Assembly: GCA_965218205.1 (NCBI GenBank)
Contig: OZ244590.1
Span: 1,922,001 to 1,986,000 of the forward strand
Direction: 5' to 3'
Origin: CBDDCA01 sp965218205
GTDB lineage: Bacteria; Spirochaetota; Spirochaetia; WTKD01; G963693115
DNA length: 64,000 nt
This document shows positions 27,801 to 38,352 of this stretch, one piece after another (the first letter of the stretch is position 1; each line of letters begins with the position of its first letter). Made by a program: the position numbers and the translations under genes. Under the pieces are notes generated by a model, which saw only the letters and a list, made by a program, of their open reading frames with translations, had not been told where the DNA came from and ran no database searches.

Positions 27801-30230
27801 TTATTGTACTTTCAGTATATATATGTTTGTAACACCTTCATTTTTACATGCTTCAAATACGACATTAGATATATTTGTACTAAACTGTATATGCTTATTT
27901 TCGTGATTTATCACCTTAAAAAATACTTCAGTATTCATAGAGATAATATTGTTTGATGCAATATGGAGGATAGTATTTTTCCGTCCATGCAGATTGACTA
28001 TAATTTCTATTGTGTTGTTATGAGAGAGTACTTCAAATTCCCATTGTATATACTGTCCTTGTAAGTAATCGTAGCTATATCCATCATCCTCAAAATAGGT
28101 ATTTTTTCTCTTTCCTTTTGAAGGAGGATATACAATAAATGTTCTTGATGTTCCTTGTTTATTGCTAACACTAATGCCATCATTCATTGCTAGCACTGTT
28201 CCTGCACGAACAAAAAAAGGAATAGATTCAATGTCCACTGCATATGAAATATGCTGACCTCCTGCATAACAGGTATGAGCATGAAATGAATACCATTGTT
28301 CTCCGCTAGGCAAATATGTTGTATGTATTTTTTCTCCTTCTTTCATGACATTTGATACTAATATATGTTCTCCTACCATAAAATCTGTTGTTTCTTTGAA
28401 ACAATATGGATCTTTTTCATAGTTATAAAACAAGGGACGTATGATAGGTTCATACGATGTATGGGCTTTATACAATAGATCGTATAAATATGGCATCAGT
28501 GCATAGCGTAAATGAATAGCATGCCGTATTGTGTCAACTGTATGTTCATACATCCACGGAGTAGTTGTACTGCCATCATTATTCCATGAGTGTATGGTAA
28601 AACGAGGATAAAATATTCCATGTTGCACCCATCTTGTAAGTAACTCTTCACTTGGAGGATCGCCCGAAAAACCACCTACATCATGACCTATATTATACAT
28701 TCCACTGAGAGATAGTCCTAATCCCATGTAGACGTTATATTCTAAAGTCTTAAAACTTGTGTAATTATCGCCTGTCCATGTCTGAGCATATCGTTGTAAT
28801 CCTGGACATCCTGAACGTGAAATAAGGTAAGGTCGTGTTTTGTCATCAAACTCTTTTTGTGCTTCAAATGAAGCTTTGACCATTAACAGTGTCTGCAATA
28901 CTTTAGAGTTATCGTGTTTTGTCCCTTTGAATACAATACTGTTATCCCATATTTGAAATTCATTATTATCGTTCCATGTTGCTACAATTCCATAGGAGAG
29001 TAATTGTTCGCGTACATTGTTCTTCCACCATGTTCTTGCGTGTTCATTGGTAAAATCTATATATGATCCTTCTTCATCCCAAAATTGACTAGTCGATATT
29101 TTTCCATCCTTGGTGTGAACAAATATATCCTCACATTCATTGTATCGTGGATGAGAAGTTAAGAGGCATGGTTTTATGTTTGCACAAAACCGTATATCGT
29201 TCTGTAAAAAATCTTCACATAATTTACGAGGGTCAGGAAATTTTTCTCTGTTCCAATGAAACACATATCGCTTATTATCAATAGAAGTATAGCCTGATGA
29301 TAATTGAAAGGAATCGCATGGAATATCATATTTTTTACAATTTTCTAAAAATGTATACAAGAGTGTTTGCGCGTTAGGAGAGTCAGTAACGTTCATGGTA
29401 GATCCAGAATATCCTAAACTCCACTTTGGAGGAAATATAACTTTGCCTGTAAGCCATGTAACATTCTTCACTACTTTTTGTATGCTTGCTCCCATACATA
29501 CATAGTAATCACAATACCCTCCTTCCGACTTAAAATAGGTGTACGGAACATGATAATTATCATGTTCTTGTCCAAAATTGAAGTATGAGGTTGAGAAATT
29601 ATCGTAGAAAATTCCAAAAAAATACTCTATATCTCGTTTATAGGTTATGTAAAAAGGATAGTGTTTATATAAAGGGTCCGTGCATGATGCATCATATCCC
29701 ATAGGATCAAGATTATTCATCGTATACCTTTTTCCATATTTATTCATATGCCCTGTTTTTTCGCCACAGCCAAAATACATGTCTCCTTCTTGTCTGCATA
29801 CATAATGATATATGTTATCATCCCAGTACCCTAAGTTGTATGCTTGAGTTGGTCTATCTTGTAAGAATGTATCACCGTTACATGACCATGAGAGAATAAA
29901 ATTTCTTTTTTCAATGTTTATATCATAGTTTTGAGTGTGTATATAAAAGTATTGAGCGTCTTCTGTAATATCATATGCTGTAGTTAAGAGCGATCTATCT
30001 ACTACAAGGCGTGCATTGCCTTCAGCACTTACATCACTATTGCCATATACTACCCACCATGTGTTCTCCAGTGTTGCTTCTTCATCTTTTTTGTAGAGCA
30101 ACACTCTTACAATATCAGAACAAAGGAGGTAGATACGTGCTATAAATACTGTATCTGTACTTTCAAATACTATTTCTCCTTGTTTTGATTGAGTGAGCGT
30201 GAAATATACATTCATTTCCTTGCGTTGCAT
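27801..30230 (-). CDS. Glycoside hydrolase family 31 (alpha-glucosidase/alpha-xylosidase type)
   Basis: The 809-residue protein has the GH31 nucleophile motif GIVATWNDNNEF near residue 420 (Asp in WND) and the acid/base region QTWTGDNYTSF near 486. ISRSGCPGLQRYAQ and YNIGHDVGGFSG are further family blocks. The N-terminal 250 residues are a beta-sandwich containing MYFGCGEKTGHMNKYGKRY. No signal peptide is seen, so it is likely cytoplasmic. It hydrolyses terminal alpha-linked glucose or xylose from imported glycosides. It starts 9 bases after the TRAP large-permease gene and is the last gene of dctP-dctQ-dctM-GH31. A second ATG at codon 6 is an alternative start, with AAGGA too close for a clear decision. 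Confidence 0.88.
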   Translation of the reverse strand: MQRKEMNVYFTLTQSKQGEIVFESTDTVFIARIYLLCSDIVRVLLYKKDEEATLENTWWVVYGNSDVSAEGNARLVVDRSLLTTAYDITEDAQYFYIHTQNYDINIEKRNFILSWSCNGDTFLQDRPTQAYNLGYWDDNIYHYVCRQEGDMYFGCGEKTGHMNKYGKRYTMNNLDPMGYDASCTDPLYKHYPFYITYKRDIEYFFGIFYDNFSTSYFNFGQEHDNYHVPYTYFKSEGGYCDYYVCMGASIQKVVKNVTWLTGKVIFPPKWSLGYSGSTMNVTDSPNAQTLLYTFLENCKKYDIPCDSFQLSSGYTSIDNKRYVFHWNREKFPDPRKLCEDFLQNDIRFCANIKPCLLTSHPRYNECEDIFVHTKDGKISTSQFWDEEGSYIDFTNEHARTWWKNNVREQLLSYGIVATWNDNNEFQIWDNSIVFKGTKHDNSKVLQTLLMVKASFEAQKEFDDKTRPYLISRSGCPGLQRYAQTWTGDNYTSFKTLEYNVYMGLGLSLSGMYNIGHDVGGFSGDPPSEELLTRWVQHGIFYPRFTIHSWNNDGSTTTPWMYEHTVDTIRHAIHLRYALMPYLYDLLYKAHTSYEPIIRPLFYNYEKDPYCFKETTDFMVGEHILVSNVMKEGEKIHTTYLPSGEQWYSFHAHTCYAGGQHISYAVDIESIPFFVRAGTVLAMNDGISVSNKQGTSRTFIVYPPSKGKRKNTYFEDDGYSYDYLQGQYIQWEFEVLSHNNTIEIIVNLHGRKNTILHIASNNIISMNTEVFFKVINHENKHIQFSTNISNVVFEACKNEGVTNIYILKVQ

Positions 30231-30239
30231 AAGTGCAGA

Positions 30240-31547
30240 TTAGCGGGTAATCATTCCCATAGATTCGGGGATAATCATTGATATCCACGGTATATATACT
30301 ACCAAGAATAAACATATCACCATTGCTATAAAAAATGGAATAAGCATCCGCGATACATGTTCAATTTTAGTATTGGAAATACTACATCCTACAAACAATA
30401 CGCTTCCGACAGGAGGGGTGATGTTTCCTATGCACATGTTAAAGATAAACATTATACCGAAATGTACAGGATGTATACCTAACTGTGTTGCTATGGGTAA
30501 AAATATTGGAGTAAATATCAAGATAGCAGGGGTAATATCCATAAAGGTACCGACAAACAAGAGTATTATACTTATCAAAAATAATAGCACATACTTATTT
30601 GAAGAGAGCGAAAGCAGAGAAGAGCTGATCAATTCGGGCATGCTGGTATAACTCATAAGCCATGACATAACTGAAGATGCAGATATTAAAAATAAAATAA
30701 TGGAGCTTGTACATGCTGATGTATATACTATTCTAATGAATTTTTTTATGGTCATTGATCTATATATCACAGACAAAAGCAATGAATATACAACAGCTAT
30801 GGCCGAACCTTCTGTGGCAGTAAATATGCCTCCTACAATACCACCAATAACGATGATAATTAACAGTAAGCTGGGTATGGCTTGCAGTATAATTTTGATT
30901 TTTTGCTTCATAGCAACACGAGGAAATACAGGGTAGTTATGTTTTTTTGCAAAGAAATATGCCACTACCATGATGCTCACTCCTAAAAGAATACCAGGGA
31001 GATACCCTGCTATAAACAATGCACTAACTGATGTTCCTCCGCTGACTAAGGCATATACTATTACCGAACCACTGGGGGGAATTAACAAGCCTGATGGGGC
31101 TGATGCAATATTAACAGCAGCAGAAAAGTTTTTATCGTAGCCATCTTTCTCTTCAATGGGTCCCATGATTCCGCCTATGGCTGCTGCAGCTGCAACAGAA
31201 GAACCTGATACTGATCCAAACAACATGTTTGCTATAACATTGGTATGAGCGAGTGCACCAGGCAATCTCCCTCCTATCAATTTTGCTACATTGATAAAAC
31301 GTATCGCTATGTTCCCTTCGTTCATTATGTTGCCTGCTAATATAAAAAATGGCATTGCTAATATAGAAAAACTATCTATGCCCGAAAAAAATCGTTTTGC
31401 TGTTATTGATACTGCTAGGCTAGGCTCTACTACTAAGAAAATTGCAATGAGTGATGAAAATCCTATGCTTACAGCAATGGGCATACCTATTGCCAATAAC
31501 AGCACAAATAGTATAATCAATACAGAAGCGACTACCAATACACTCAT
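30240..31547 (-). CDS. dctM: TRAP transporter large permease (DctM)
   Basis: The protein has 435 residues from the chosen start MSVLVVASVLIILFVLLLAIGMPIAVSIGF, which is where DctM proteins begin; the frame is open 35 codons further but that part is the end of dctQ. The start overlaps the dctQ stop as ATGA (31544-31547), showing translational coupling. About 12 membrane helices are predicted. Family features include SGSSVAAAAAIGGIMGP near residue 120 and the C-terminal HPVHFGIMFIFNMCIGNITPPVG. It is the ion-coupled transport channel for the ligand captured by DctP. Confidence 0.92.
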   Translation of the reverse strand: MSVLVVASVLIILFVLLLAIGMPIAVSIGFSSLIAIFLVVEPSLAVSITAKRFFSGIDSFSILAMPFFILAGNIMNEGNIAIRFINVAKLIGGRLPGALAHTNVIANMLFGSVSGSSVAAAAAIGGIMGPIEEKDGYDKNFSAAVNIASAPSGLLIPPSGSVIVYALVSGGTSVSALFIAGYLPGILLGVSIMVVAYFFAKKHNYPVFPRVAMKQKIKIILQAIPSLLLIIIVIGGIVGGIFTATEGSAIAVVYSLLLSVIYRSMTIKKFIRIVYTSACTSSIILFLISASSVMSWLMSYTSMPELISSSLLSLSSNKYVLLFLISIILLFVGTFMDITPAILIFTPIFLPIATQLGIHPVHFGIMFIFNMCIGNITPPVGSVLFVGCSISNTKIEHVSRMLIPFFIAMVICLFLVVYIPWISMIIPESMGMITR

Positions 31548-32026
31548 AATGCCTGTTTTCCACGTATATCTTCTATAATATTTATTATTTGAAATATAAC
31601 GATAAGCATCATACTGATAGGAATACATAAATATACATAGCCCATCTGCCATCTCATTATTGCAGATACCTGAGAAAAATTATCTCTCACTACAATAATC
31701 CCTCCAATGCTTATTAACAATGCGAAAATAATAATCAAGACCGAAAGAATTGTGTTGTAATATTTTCTTAGCCACGCATTTTTTTGTGAAACGCGTTCTT
31801 TTATTACAGTAAAGGCAGTATGTTGATTTTTTAAGAACACATAGGAACTGCCAATAAGTCCCAACCAAATCATAGCGTATCGCGATAATTCTTCCGAAAA
31901 AGTGAGAGGGGCATTAAACACATACCGCATTATCACCCCCATTGTTACCAATACTATAAGAAGTATCATCAATAAAGAGATTACTGCTAAAACAGTAATC
32001 TCTAATATCTTTTTTATTCTCGTCAT
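31544..32026 (-). CDS. dctQ: TRAP transporter small permease (DctQ)
   Basis: The 160-residue protein has four transmembrane helices. The stretch VIMRYVFNAPLTFSEELSRY near residues 32-52 is the DctQ signature (RY.F..PL.W.EE). It forms the membrane complex with DctM, whose gene overlaps this one by four bases. It starts 12 bases after the dctP stop. Confidence 0.92.
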   Translation of the reverse strand: MTRIKKILEITVLAVISLLMILLIVLVTMGVIMRYVFNAPLTFSEELSRYAMIWLGLIGSSYVFLKNQHTAFTVIKERVSQKNAWLRKYYNTILSVLIIIFALLISIGGIIVVRDNFSQVSAIMRWQMGYVYLCIPISMMLIVIFQIINIIEDIRGKQAL

Positions 32027-32038
32027 TGTGCAGTAATT

Positions 32039-33040
32039 TTAGTATTGTTCTTTGAGTGCCGTAATTTGATCTATTAACAATGCCATTTCAGCATCTTGTT
32101 TAAATTCTTCTATGAGAGGTTGTACTTTTTCAAAAAAGGCTTCTTTGTCCACGTTGTCCATAAACTGCACTCCTAATTTTTCTGCTTCCTGTCTTGCTAT
32201 GGCTTGTTGCTCTTTCCAAAGGATAATCTCTTCGTCTGAGGCAGCCTTAAACTCGGTCGATATCAATGTTTTAGCATCATCGTCAAGTTTTGCCCATGTT
32301 TTCGCTCCTACTATAAGCAAGTCAGGAATAGTGGTGTGTCCATCCATAGAGTAGAACTTAGCAACTTCACCATGCTTTTGTTCTGTTAATGCTAACATGT
32401 TATTTTCTGCACCATCAACGACCCCTTGTTGTATAGATACATATACATCATTAAACGGAATAATGGTAGGCGTTCCTCCCAATAATTGTATCATACGCGT
32501 GGCTACATTTGAATTCATCACTCGCACTTTCACGCCTTCTAAGTCTTCGGGAGTTTCAATAAACTTTGTCTTTGTATAAAAGTTTCTCGTGCCTGCATCA
32601 AAAAAGGTTATTGGCATAAAGCCTTTGTCTAAAGACGCTTCAAACATTTCTGCTACAAAATCACTGTTCATAACTGCATAAAAATGCTGATCGTTCTTAA
32701 ACATATAGGGCAAGCTAAACACAGCATAGTTTTCATCAAACCCTTCTAAAAAGGAAGCTGATACTTTCATAAAATCTAACAGTCCATTACGAACCTGCTC
32801 TATCATTTCAGTATCTTTACCGAGAGTGGCATTAGGAAATATTGTAATAGTAATTCTCCCCTCAGATTTTTCCTTTATGCGTTCTACTGCATTATCCAAT
32901 GCAATATGTACTGGATGACTCTCCGTAAAGTTATGCCCTAACTTTAAGGTCATAGTAGCAGATTCCTTTTCACCATTGGCAAAAACAACTGCTGAGAAAA
33001 ACACACACAATATACCTACTAGGTACATACTTTTTTTCAT
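32039..33040 (-). CDS. dctP: TRAP transporter substrate-binding protein (DctP)
   Basis: The 333-residue protein has a signal peptide MKKSMYLVGILCVFFSAVVFA and mature start NGEKES. DctP features are LKLGHNFTESHPVHIALDNA near 32-50, FPNATLGKDTEMIEQVRNG near 68-87, DLEGVKVRVMNSNV near 165-178 (the Arg that usually salt-bridges a ligand carboxylate) and VSIQQGVVDGAENNM near 205. GAGGAGGT sits just upstream of the ATG. TRAP receptors mostly bind organic acids or uronates. Linkage to a GH31 enzyme hints at an acidic glycoside or sugar ligand, which is not provable here. Confidence 0.92.
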   Translation of the reverse strand: MKKSMYLVGILCVFFSAVVFANGEKESATMTLKLGHNFTESHPVHIALDNAVERIKEKSEGRITITIFPNATLGKDTEMIEQVRNGLLDFMKVSASFLEGFDENYAVFSLPYMFKNDQHFYAVMNSDFVAEMFEASLDKGFMPITFFDAGTRNFYTKTKFIETPEDLEGVKVRVMNSNVATRMIQLLGGTPTIIPFNDVYVSIQQGVVDGAENNMLALTEQKHGEVAKFYSMDGHTTIPDLLIVGAKTWAKLDDDAKTLISTEFKAASDEEIILWKEQQAIARQEAEKLGVQFMDNVDKEAFFEKVQPLIEEFKQDAEMALLIDQITALKEQY

Positions 33041-33201
33041 AATTACCTCCTCATGAAATTAATTGTATTACTATATATAGTGTACCATAAGTGAGCATAT
33101 TCTTCTGGGAGTTTGGGGAATGTGGATCAATGAGTATTACTCTCTCATATGCTCTCAAAGATGCCTGAGAAACACTTTTTGCTACTCCTGAGGTTCTATA
33201 A

Positions 33202-33231
33202 TAGCAAGAAAGGATAGCTCCTTTCTTGCTA
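33202..33231 (-). terminator. 12-bp hairpin after the FN3/BspA lipoprotein gene
   Basis: tagcaagaaagg (33202-33213) pairs perfectly with cctttcttgcta (33220-33231) across a six-base loop, 22 bases after the stop of the lipoprotein gene. A nearly identical hairpin follows the paralogue at 62991. No U-run follows, so it may be a 3' processing or stabilising element. Confidence 0.5.
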
Positions 33232-33253
33232 TAGGTATGCTGTTATGCTCCTA

Positions 33254-36200
33254 CTATGAGCTACACTGTGGAGATCCCTTAAATTTTGGGTGTTTATTTG
33301 AAACTCCGTCTAAAAGTGAACCTATAAACATAACGCTAATCTGAGATCCTGTTGGTTTGAACTTACACATTTTCCACGATGATAAATCTTGATTAAATGC
33401 AGAAGCAACGGAAAACATACTTCTTGCATCAGAAACTTTTCCAACATCCCATTCATTTATATTTTTATTAAACTTTTGAGCTCCACCAAACATACTATTC
33501 ATATTAGTAACCGCACTCACATCCCAATCTCCTATATCTTGATTAAAAACACTTGCTTGCTTAAACATACCCGAAATATCCGTTACATTGCTGGTATTCC
33601 ATCTTGTTATATCTCCATTAAAAGTACTATCAACTTCAAATAAAGCACTCATATCAGTAATAGCACTCGTATCTATCATGTTGAGGTTGGGGCTAGGGTT
33701 GCTACTCTCCCCTGCAGTAGCTTGTCTTGTCTTTTCTGCAGTGATAATAGCTTGCAATGCTGTCTTTGTTGTTGGTCTGTAATAAGTAGCTGATGTTTGT
33801 CCTGATGGTGGAGTTCTCAGTCCTGTCTTTATAACAATGCTTGCTTTTATTGTTTTAGCTGAACCGATAAATCCACACTCTGCTACATTGTAGCTATAAT
33901 CAGGATTAACTCTCGTAATATCAGGATCATTTATATTGGATTTATTTGCTATGCCTGTTATAGTAACTGTGTCAGTAGTATCATCAAATGATACTACTAG
34001 TCCTGTTTCTTTTTTAATTTTCTCTGCATCTGCTTTCGGTATGTTGCCACTACAGGTAAAGGTATTGCCACTGGGAACGCTACTGAGTACTCTTGTTATA
34101 TTTATTGCTGGCGTTTTGCCTACTTCTGCTGATACTACTACAGTGTTTCCTATAAATGCTGACATTTCAAATTCTTTACGGACTCCTGTTGATGCTTTTG
34201 TAGGATCGGTGCTGTTTACTGCTTGTACGACTATTTCGTAGGTTCTTCCGTTTGTCAATCCTGTCAAAATAGTGTTTTTTGTTCCTGCTGATACTGTTTT
34301 TGTTGCTGTCGCATCTCTTATTATTGCTGCTTCATTTCTTGCACTGCCTCCTTTGACAACACTGTATACTTTGTACGATACTTGTGCTACTGCTAGGGTA
34401 GCTCCTTTGTTTGTTTTGTGGCTTGCATCAAGGCTGGGAGCTGTCCACGATACTCTCATGCCTGTTGTGGTTACTGCTGTTTGTATATTGCTTACTTCTG
34501 CGGGGGCTGTCGCTTGTGATGCGGTTGTTACTGTTGCCACTGTCGATGCTACTTTTTTGCTAAGGTCTGTTTTTACTGCTACTTCTACCACAAAGTGATA
34601 CTTTGTCGCTCCTTTTATTGCTACTGTTGGGGATGTCACGCCTAAACTGGCAAGGGCTGGTACTGTGTATACTCTGCTACTGGCACTGCCTATGTCTATC
34701 TTTCTGCCTGCTAGTACTTCTGCTACTGTAGGGTTTGTGTCTTTCTGTAAGCCGTATACGGTGTATACTAACTTTTCATTTGCTGTTATGTTTGTGCCAT
34801 CATAGTCTTTTGCTCCTGTAAAGGTGCTTAACTGCGTGAGTACTAGCTTTATTGTTCCTGCTGTGCTTGTTGACGGTGATACTACTAGCTTTCCTGTCAG
34901 TAATGACTGATTGGGAGCTACTGCTTTGGAGGTATAGACTTCCTTTATTTCTGCTACATCGGTGTAAAAGCCTGCAGGAAAGAGATTGGTTGATACATTG
35001 TAATCGGGGCTTGTTGTGTTTACTATCCTCACTCCTATGTAGTAGTCTTTTGCTGTTTCTACGGGCGTTGCCCCTGCATTGCTTCCACTGGTGCTGTCTA
35101 CTATTGGTATTTGTATAGTCGCTTGATTTGCTACTCCTGTTGCTTTTGTGTATTTTGCTACTCTTGCTCTACTTTTTTCCACTGCCCACAGGGCTGATAC
35201 GCTGGCAGGCTTTTGGCTTGTGTCTTCTTTCTTGAGGTATAGCACATAGTAGGCAAGATCTCTTGCTTCAAGGGCATTGCCATTTGCTTTGCTCACTCCT
35301 GCTATGTCTGAGGCATTGAGCTGTACTGTTATGACTTTTTTCCCTCTGTTGCCTCCTGTGGTAGGCACTGCAAATACCACTGCATTACTGTTAGTGTAGG
35401 TTGTTACTTTTGGTGCGTTTGGTGGCGTAGTAAGTGTTGCTGTTTTTATTGTTGCTGATGTTCCTATGCTATAGGCGGGATTGAGGCTGTTTATTGCTTC
35501 TACTCCTGCGGTATATTTTGCTCCTTTTGTTCCTATAAATGTTGCTTTTAATGGGGTGCTGTCTCCTGCTAGCTCTCTTGTTTGTACTCCTGCAAGGGCT
35601 TTTATTGCCTCTAGTGTCTTTTTGCTGTGGTCTCCTGCTACTATGTATACTTTGTATTGTATTTGTGCAGGCATGAGTTTTGCTCCGCTGGGGGCTTTGT
35701 GGGCATTGGTAATAGTACCTGCACTAAATGTATAGACTGCTGTTGCGGTTGTTGATGTTACTGATTCTACGGAGAGTGTTGCATCTTTGGCAGCTGGCGG
35801 TGCTGTTGAGGTGCTATCGTATACTGCTACTGCATCAGCGAGAGGAGTTACTGCACTTACTCTGTTATTTGCTATTTGTAAAAAATCAAAGCGATAGTTC
35901 TTGGCATTTGCTTGGATCTTGGGTACTTCTAAACCATCTGCTATGCCAAAGCTAATGGTGGTTGCTGGGTTTGTTATGCTTTTTTCTGCTATTACGGTAG
36001 CTCCTTCTTTCATACGCAAGGTATAGTATCGCCCTATGCCCGGTGCTTGCGTAAATGTTGCTTTTATTTGTATTGCTCCTGTGTTGTCTAAGTAAGGCTT
36101 TTTCGAAAAAAGATCTTCTGAGGGGGCTGTAAGCTGAGAGGGAGTGGTTATGTCTTTTGGTTTTGATGTGCTTTTGTTGCCTGCATAGTCTATTGCTTGT

Positions 36201-37923
36201 ATTGTTACTGTGTATGTTTTGCCTTGACTGAGTTCTTCGACAGAGAGTGATGTTGTGGGATAGGGTATTTTTTTCTCGCTCAGTACTGCAGTACTTGTGC
36301 CTTTCTCTTGTATGCTTACGCTGTACTCTTTTATGTCTTTGTTGTTGCTTGTGGGTGCTGTCCATGTTATCTGTGTTTCTACTTTTGTTGCTGATACGAA
36401 GGGATAGCTTGCTTGTATGTTTGTTACTGGATCTGGGTCGGTGCTATCTGCTACGGTACTTACTGTGGCATTTTCTGCTGTTCCTTTGTTGCCTGCATAG
36501 TCCTGCGATTGTACTGCCACTGTATACTCGGTGGTGGCTTTGAGGTCTATTATTTGCGTGTTGCGCACTGTTCTGTCTGTTATTGTTACTGTCTTTGCTG
36601 GAGTATCGCTCTCTTTCTCTGTTGCTGTTATGGTCACTCCTGCGTAGTCTCTCACATTGGGTGCTTGCCAGCCTACTACTATGCTTGTTGCTCCTCCTAC
36701 GGCACTTACATTGCTTACGGGCTCTGTGCTTTTGTCGGTTGTTGCTAATTCTTTTGACACTGCAGTGGAGTACTTTCCGTTTTGAGAGACATATACTTCT
36801 ACTTTGTACGTAAGCGTGCCGTAGAGTTTTGTGAGTGCTATGCCATCTTTTGCTACATACACAGTTGCGTATTCTTTTGCCTGTGCAGTTGCACTGCTGA
36901 CATTGGTTGCACTTGTATCTTTGCTTATTGTCTCTTCTGCTACTACTGTGTTTGTTGCGGTTGCTGTGACTCGTACTTGGAGTTTTTTGTTTGAAAAGTC
37001 AAAACTCCCCCACTTGATAAGCAGGCTTTCATCGGCAGGGCTATTGCTTTTATCATTTGTGGTCACTGTAAGGTTTGCCTCTGGCAGTGCTGCTACTGTT
37101 TGTGAGAGGGCTGATGGCACTATGCCTCTGAGTGCTTGCTTTGCCGTGCTTTTGTTACCATTGCTATCTTTGTACACTACCACTATATCATAGCTGATGC
37201 CGTCTATAGTGGGCACAGCAATGCTCACTTCTCCTTGTGTTACATCTTGTACCGATACTTCTGTCTTTACCCCTGTAGTTTTTTCTATTACCTGTATTGT
37301 GGCTTCTGCTATGTCTGTTTTGCCTGATGAGAGCAGTGCTTTGTCCCATGTGAGCTTTATGCCGTTTGTTGCTGATTCTACTGCTACCTGTGTAAAGGTG
37401 TCCTGTGGGGCAGTTTCATCGCTCAGTGTTGTTACAGAGCGGGTTGTTTTTGGTGATACTTCCGAGTCCTTTTGGGCTTCTATCTCTATAGTGTAGTTAG
37501 TGAGTGCTTGTAAGCCTTTGAGTTTATACGATTGTCCTTGTTGAAAGAGTGTTTGATATTCTATTGCAGGAATACGCACTTGTATAGACTGTGCTGGTGT
37601 TGTAGATGTAGCTGTTACTACTACATGTGTAGCATCGCTTGGGGCTTGCCAGCGTAACGAGAGCGTCCCATCATTGCCTGCTGGTTTTATCTGCACATTG
37701 GACACTGATGCAAGTGTCGGGGTTACTGGTGAAGTTCCTCCTCCGCCTGATGAGGAACTGCTACTGCCCTCTGCACATCCTACGAGTACGAGGGTAGTTA
37801 TTGCTAGCACTAAAAACAGTGCAACTACTGTAGTTAGGTTTTGCTTATATCGAGAGTGTACCCCCCCCCCCCCCCGATTTTTTTCACGCTGTGTAATTCC
37901 TTACTCAACCATATTTTTTTCAT
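33254..37923 (-). CDS. Phase-variable FN3/BspA surface lipoprotein (out of frame at a G15 tract)
   Basis: The best start is the ATG at 37921-37923, preceded by AAAGGAGA at 7 bases. From there MKKIWLSKELHSVKKIGGGGG is followed in this sequence by a frameshift and a stop nine codons later. Adding one G gives VHSRYKQNLTTVVALFLVLA and ITTLVLVGC, a full lipoprotein signal peptide joined to the 1,500-residue body, so the gene is OFF as sequenced. A GTG inside the hydrophobic segment (37810) is an unlikely start because it leaves no n-region. The body has about a dozen FN3-like domains (PV.NVSAVGG...TEYTVAVQSQDYAGN); one late unit matches the repeat of the protein at 354. Four DUF285 repeats near the C-terminus follow YRPTTKTALQAIITAEKTRQ. 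A surface adhesin role is inferred. Confidence 0.8.
37861..37875 (-). repeat. G15 homopolymer in the lipoprotein signal-peptide region
   Basis: Fifteen consecutive C on the plus strand read as five glycine codons, 48 bases after the start codon. Tract lengths of 13, 16 or 19 place the signal peptide in frame with the long downstream coding region; 14 and 15 lead to early stops. This is the standard arrangement of a slipped-strand contingency tract. Confidence 0.85.
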
Positions 37924-38352
37924 AATGTTCTCCTTTATGATTTTATCTATTATCATGTATAATTATCATTACACATAATGCAATATCATTATAGCATATA
38001 ATACTATTTTTTGTGCATATTGCACCACCCACAGAAAGAAAAAAAAAAAAAATACATCAAAATCTACATGAACTATAGCAACATGTGATAATAATGCTAC
38101 AATAGAGACGCTATAAAAAAAGAGAAAGCACACAAATTGCACGAGTTCATGGAATAGGTGCGACAAAGGAGCAAAAAAAAGTAAAAAGGGAGATATTTTT
38201 ATCTATTACCTTAAGTACACACGCTTATCAATAATAGAACATGAAAACGCCTTCATTCTTTATCCTCTACTAAAGCCTTTTATATCCACGATCAATCCTT
38301 GAATCTGCAATTACCATATTGTAGTTTTTTCCATTCTAGTGATATGTGATTA
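37924..38352. other. 429-base gene-poor stretch between lipoprotein and CD-NTase genes
   Basis: It holds the leader and presumably the promoter of the phase-variable lipoprotein (Shine-Dalgarno AAAGGAG near 37931) and an A14 run at 38039-38052. The rest is AT-rich sequence with only short ORFs of biased composition. I see no credible gene or structured RNA. A short frame at about 38135-38235 (ARVHGIGATKEQKK) has no recognisable family. Confidence 0.5.

Noticed and set aside
27801..30230. GH31 enzyme as a sulfoquinovosidase
   Set aside because: The acid/base region RSGCPGLQRYAQTWTGDN matches general alpha-glucosidases, and I see no sulfoquinovose-specific residues.
31548..31652. N-terminal extension of DctM (35 codons)
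   Set aside because: It lies within the end of dctQ. The ATGA overlap and family start support 31547.
35952..36365. 137-codon minus-strand ORF and Cys-rich plus-strand ORFs across 34-37 kb
   Set aside because: They overlap the FN3/BspA lipoprotein in other frames. Composition (His/Asn/Arg or Cys/Leu/Tyr) comes from its codon bias.
38039..38052. A14 tract as another phase-variable switch
   Set aside because: It lies in non-coding DNA about 115 bases before the lipoprotein start. Poly-A runs of this length are unremarkable in AT-rich sequence, though an effect on promoter spacing cannot be excluded.
37969..38166. 65-codon ORF with a poly-Phe run upstream of the lipoprotein
   Set aside because: The run comes from the A14 tract. 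There is no Shine-Dalgarno or recognisable domain.
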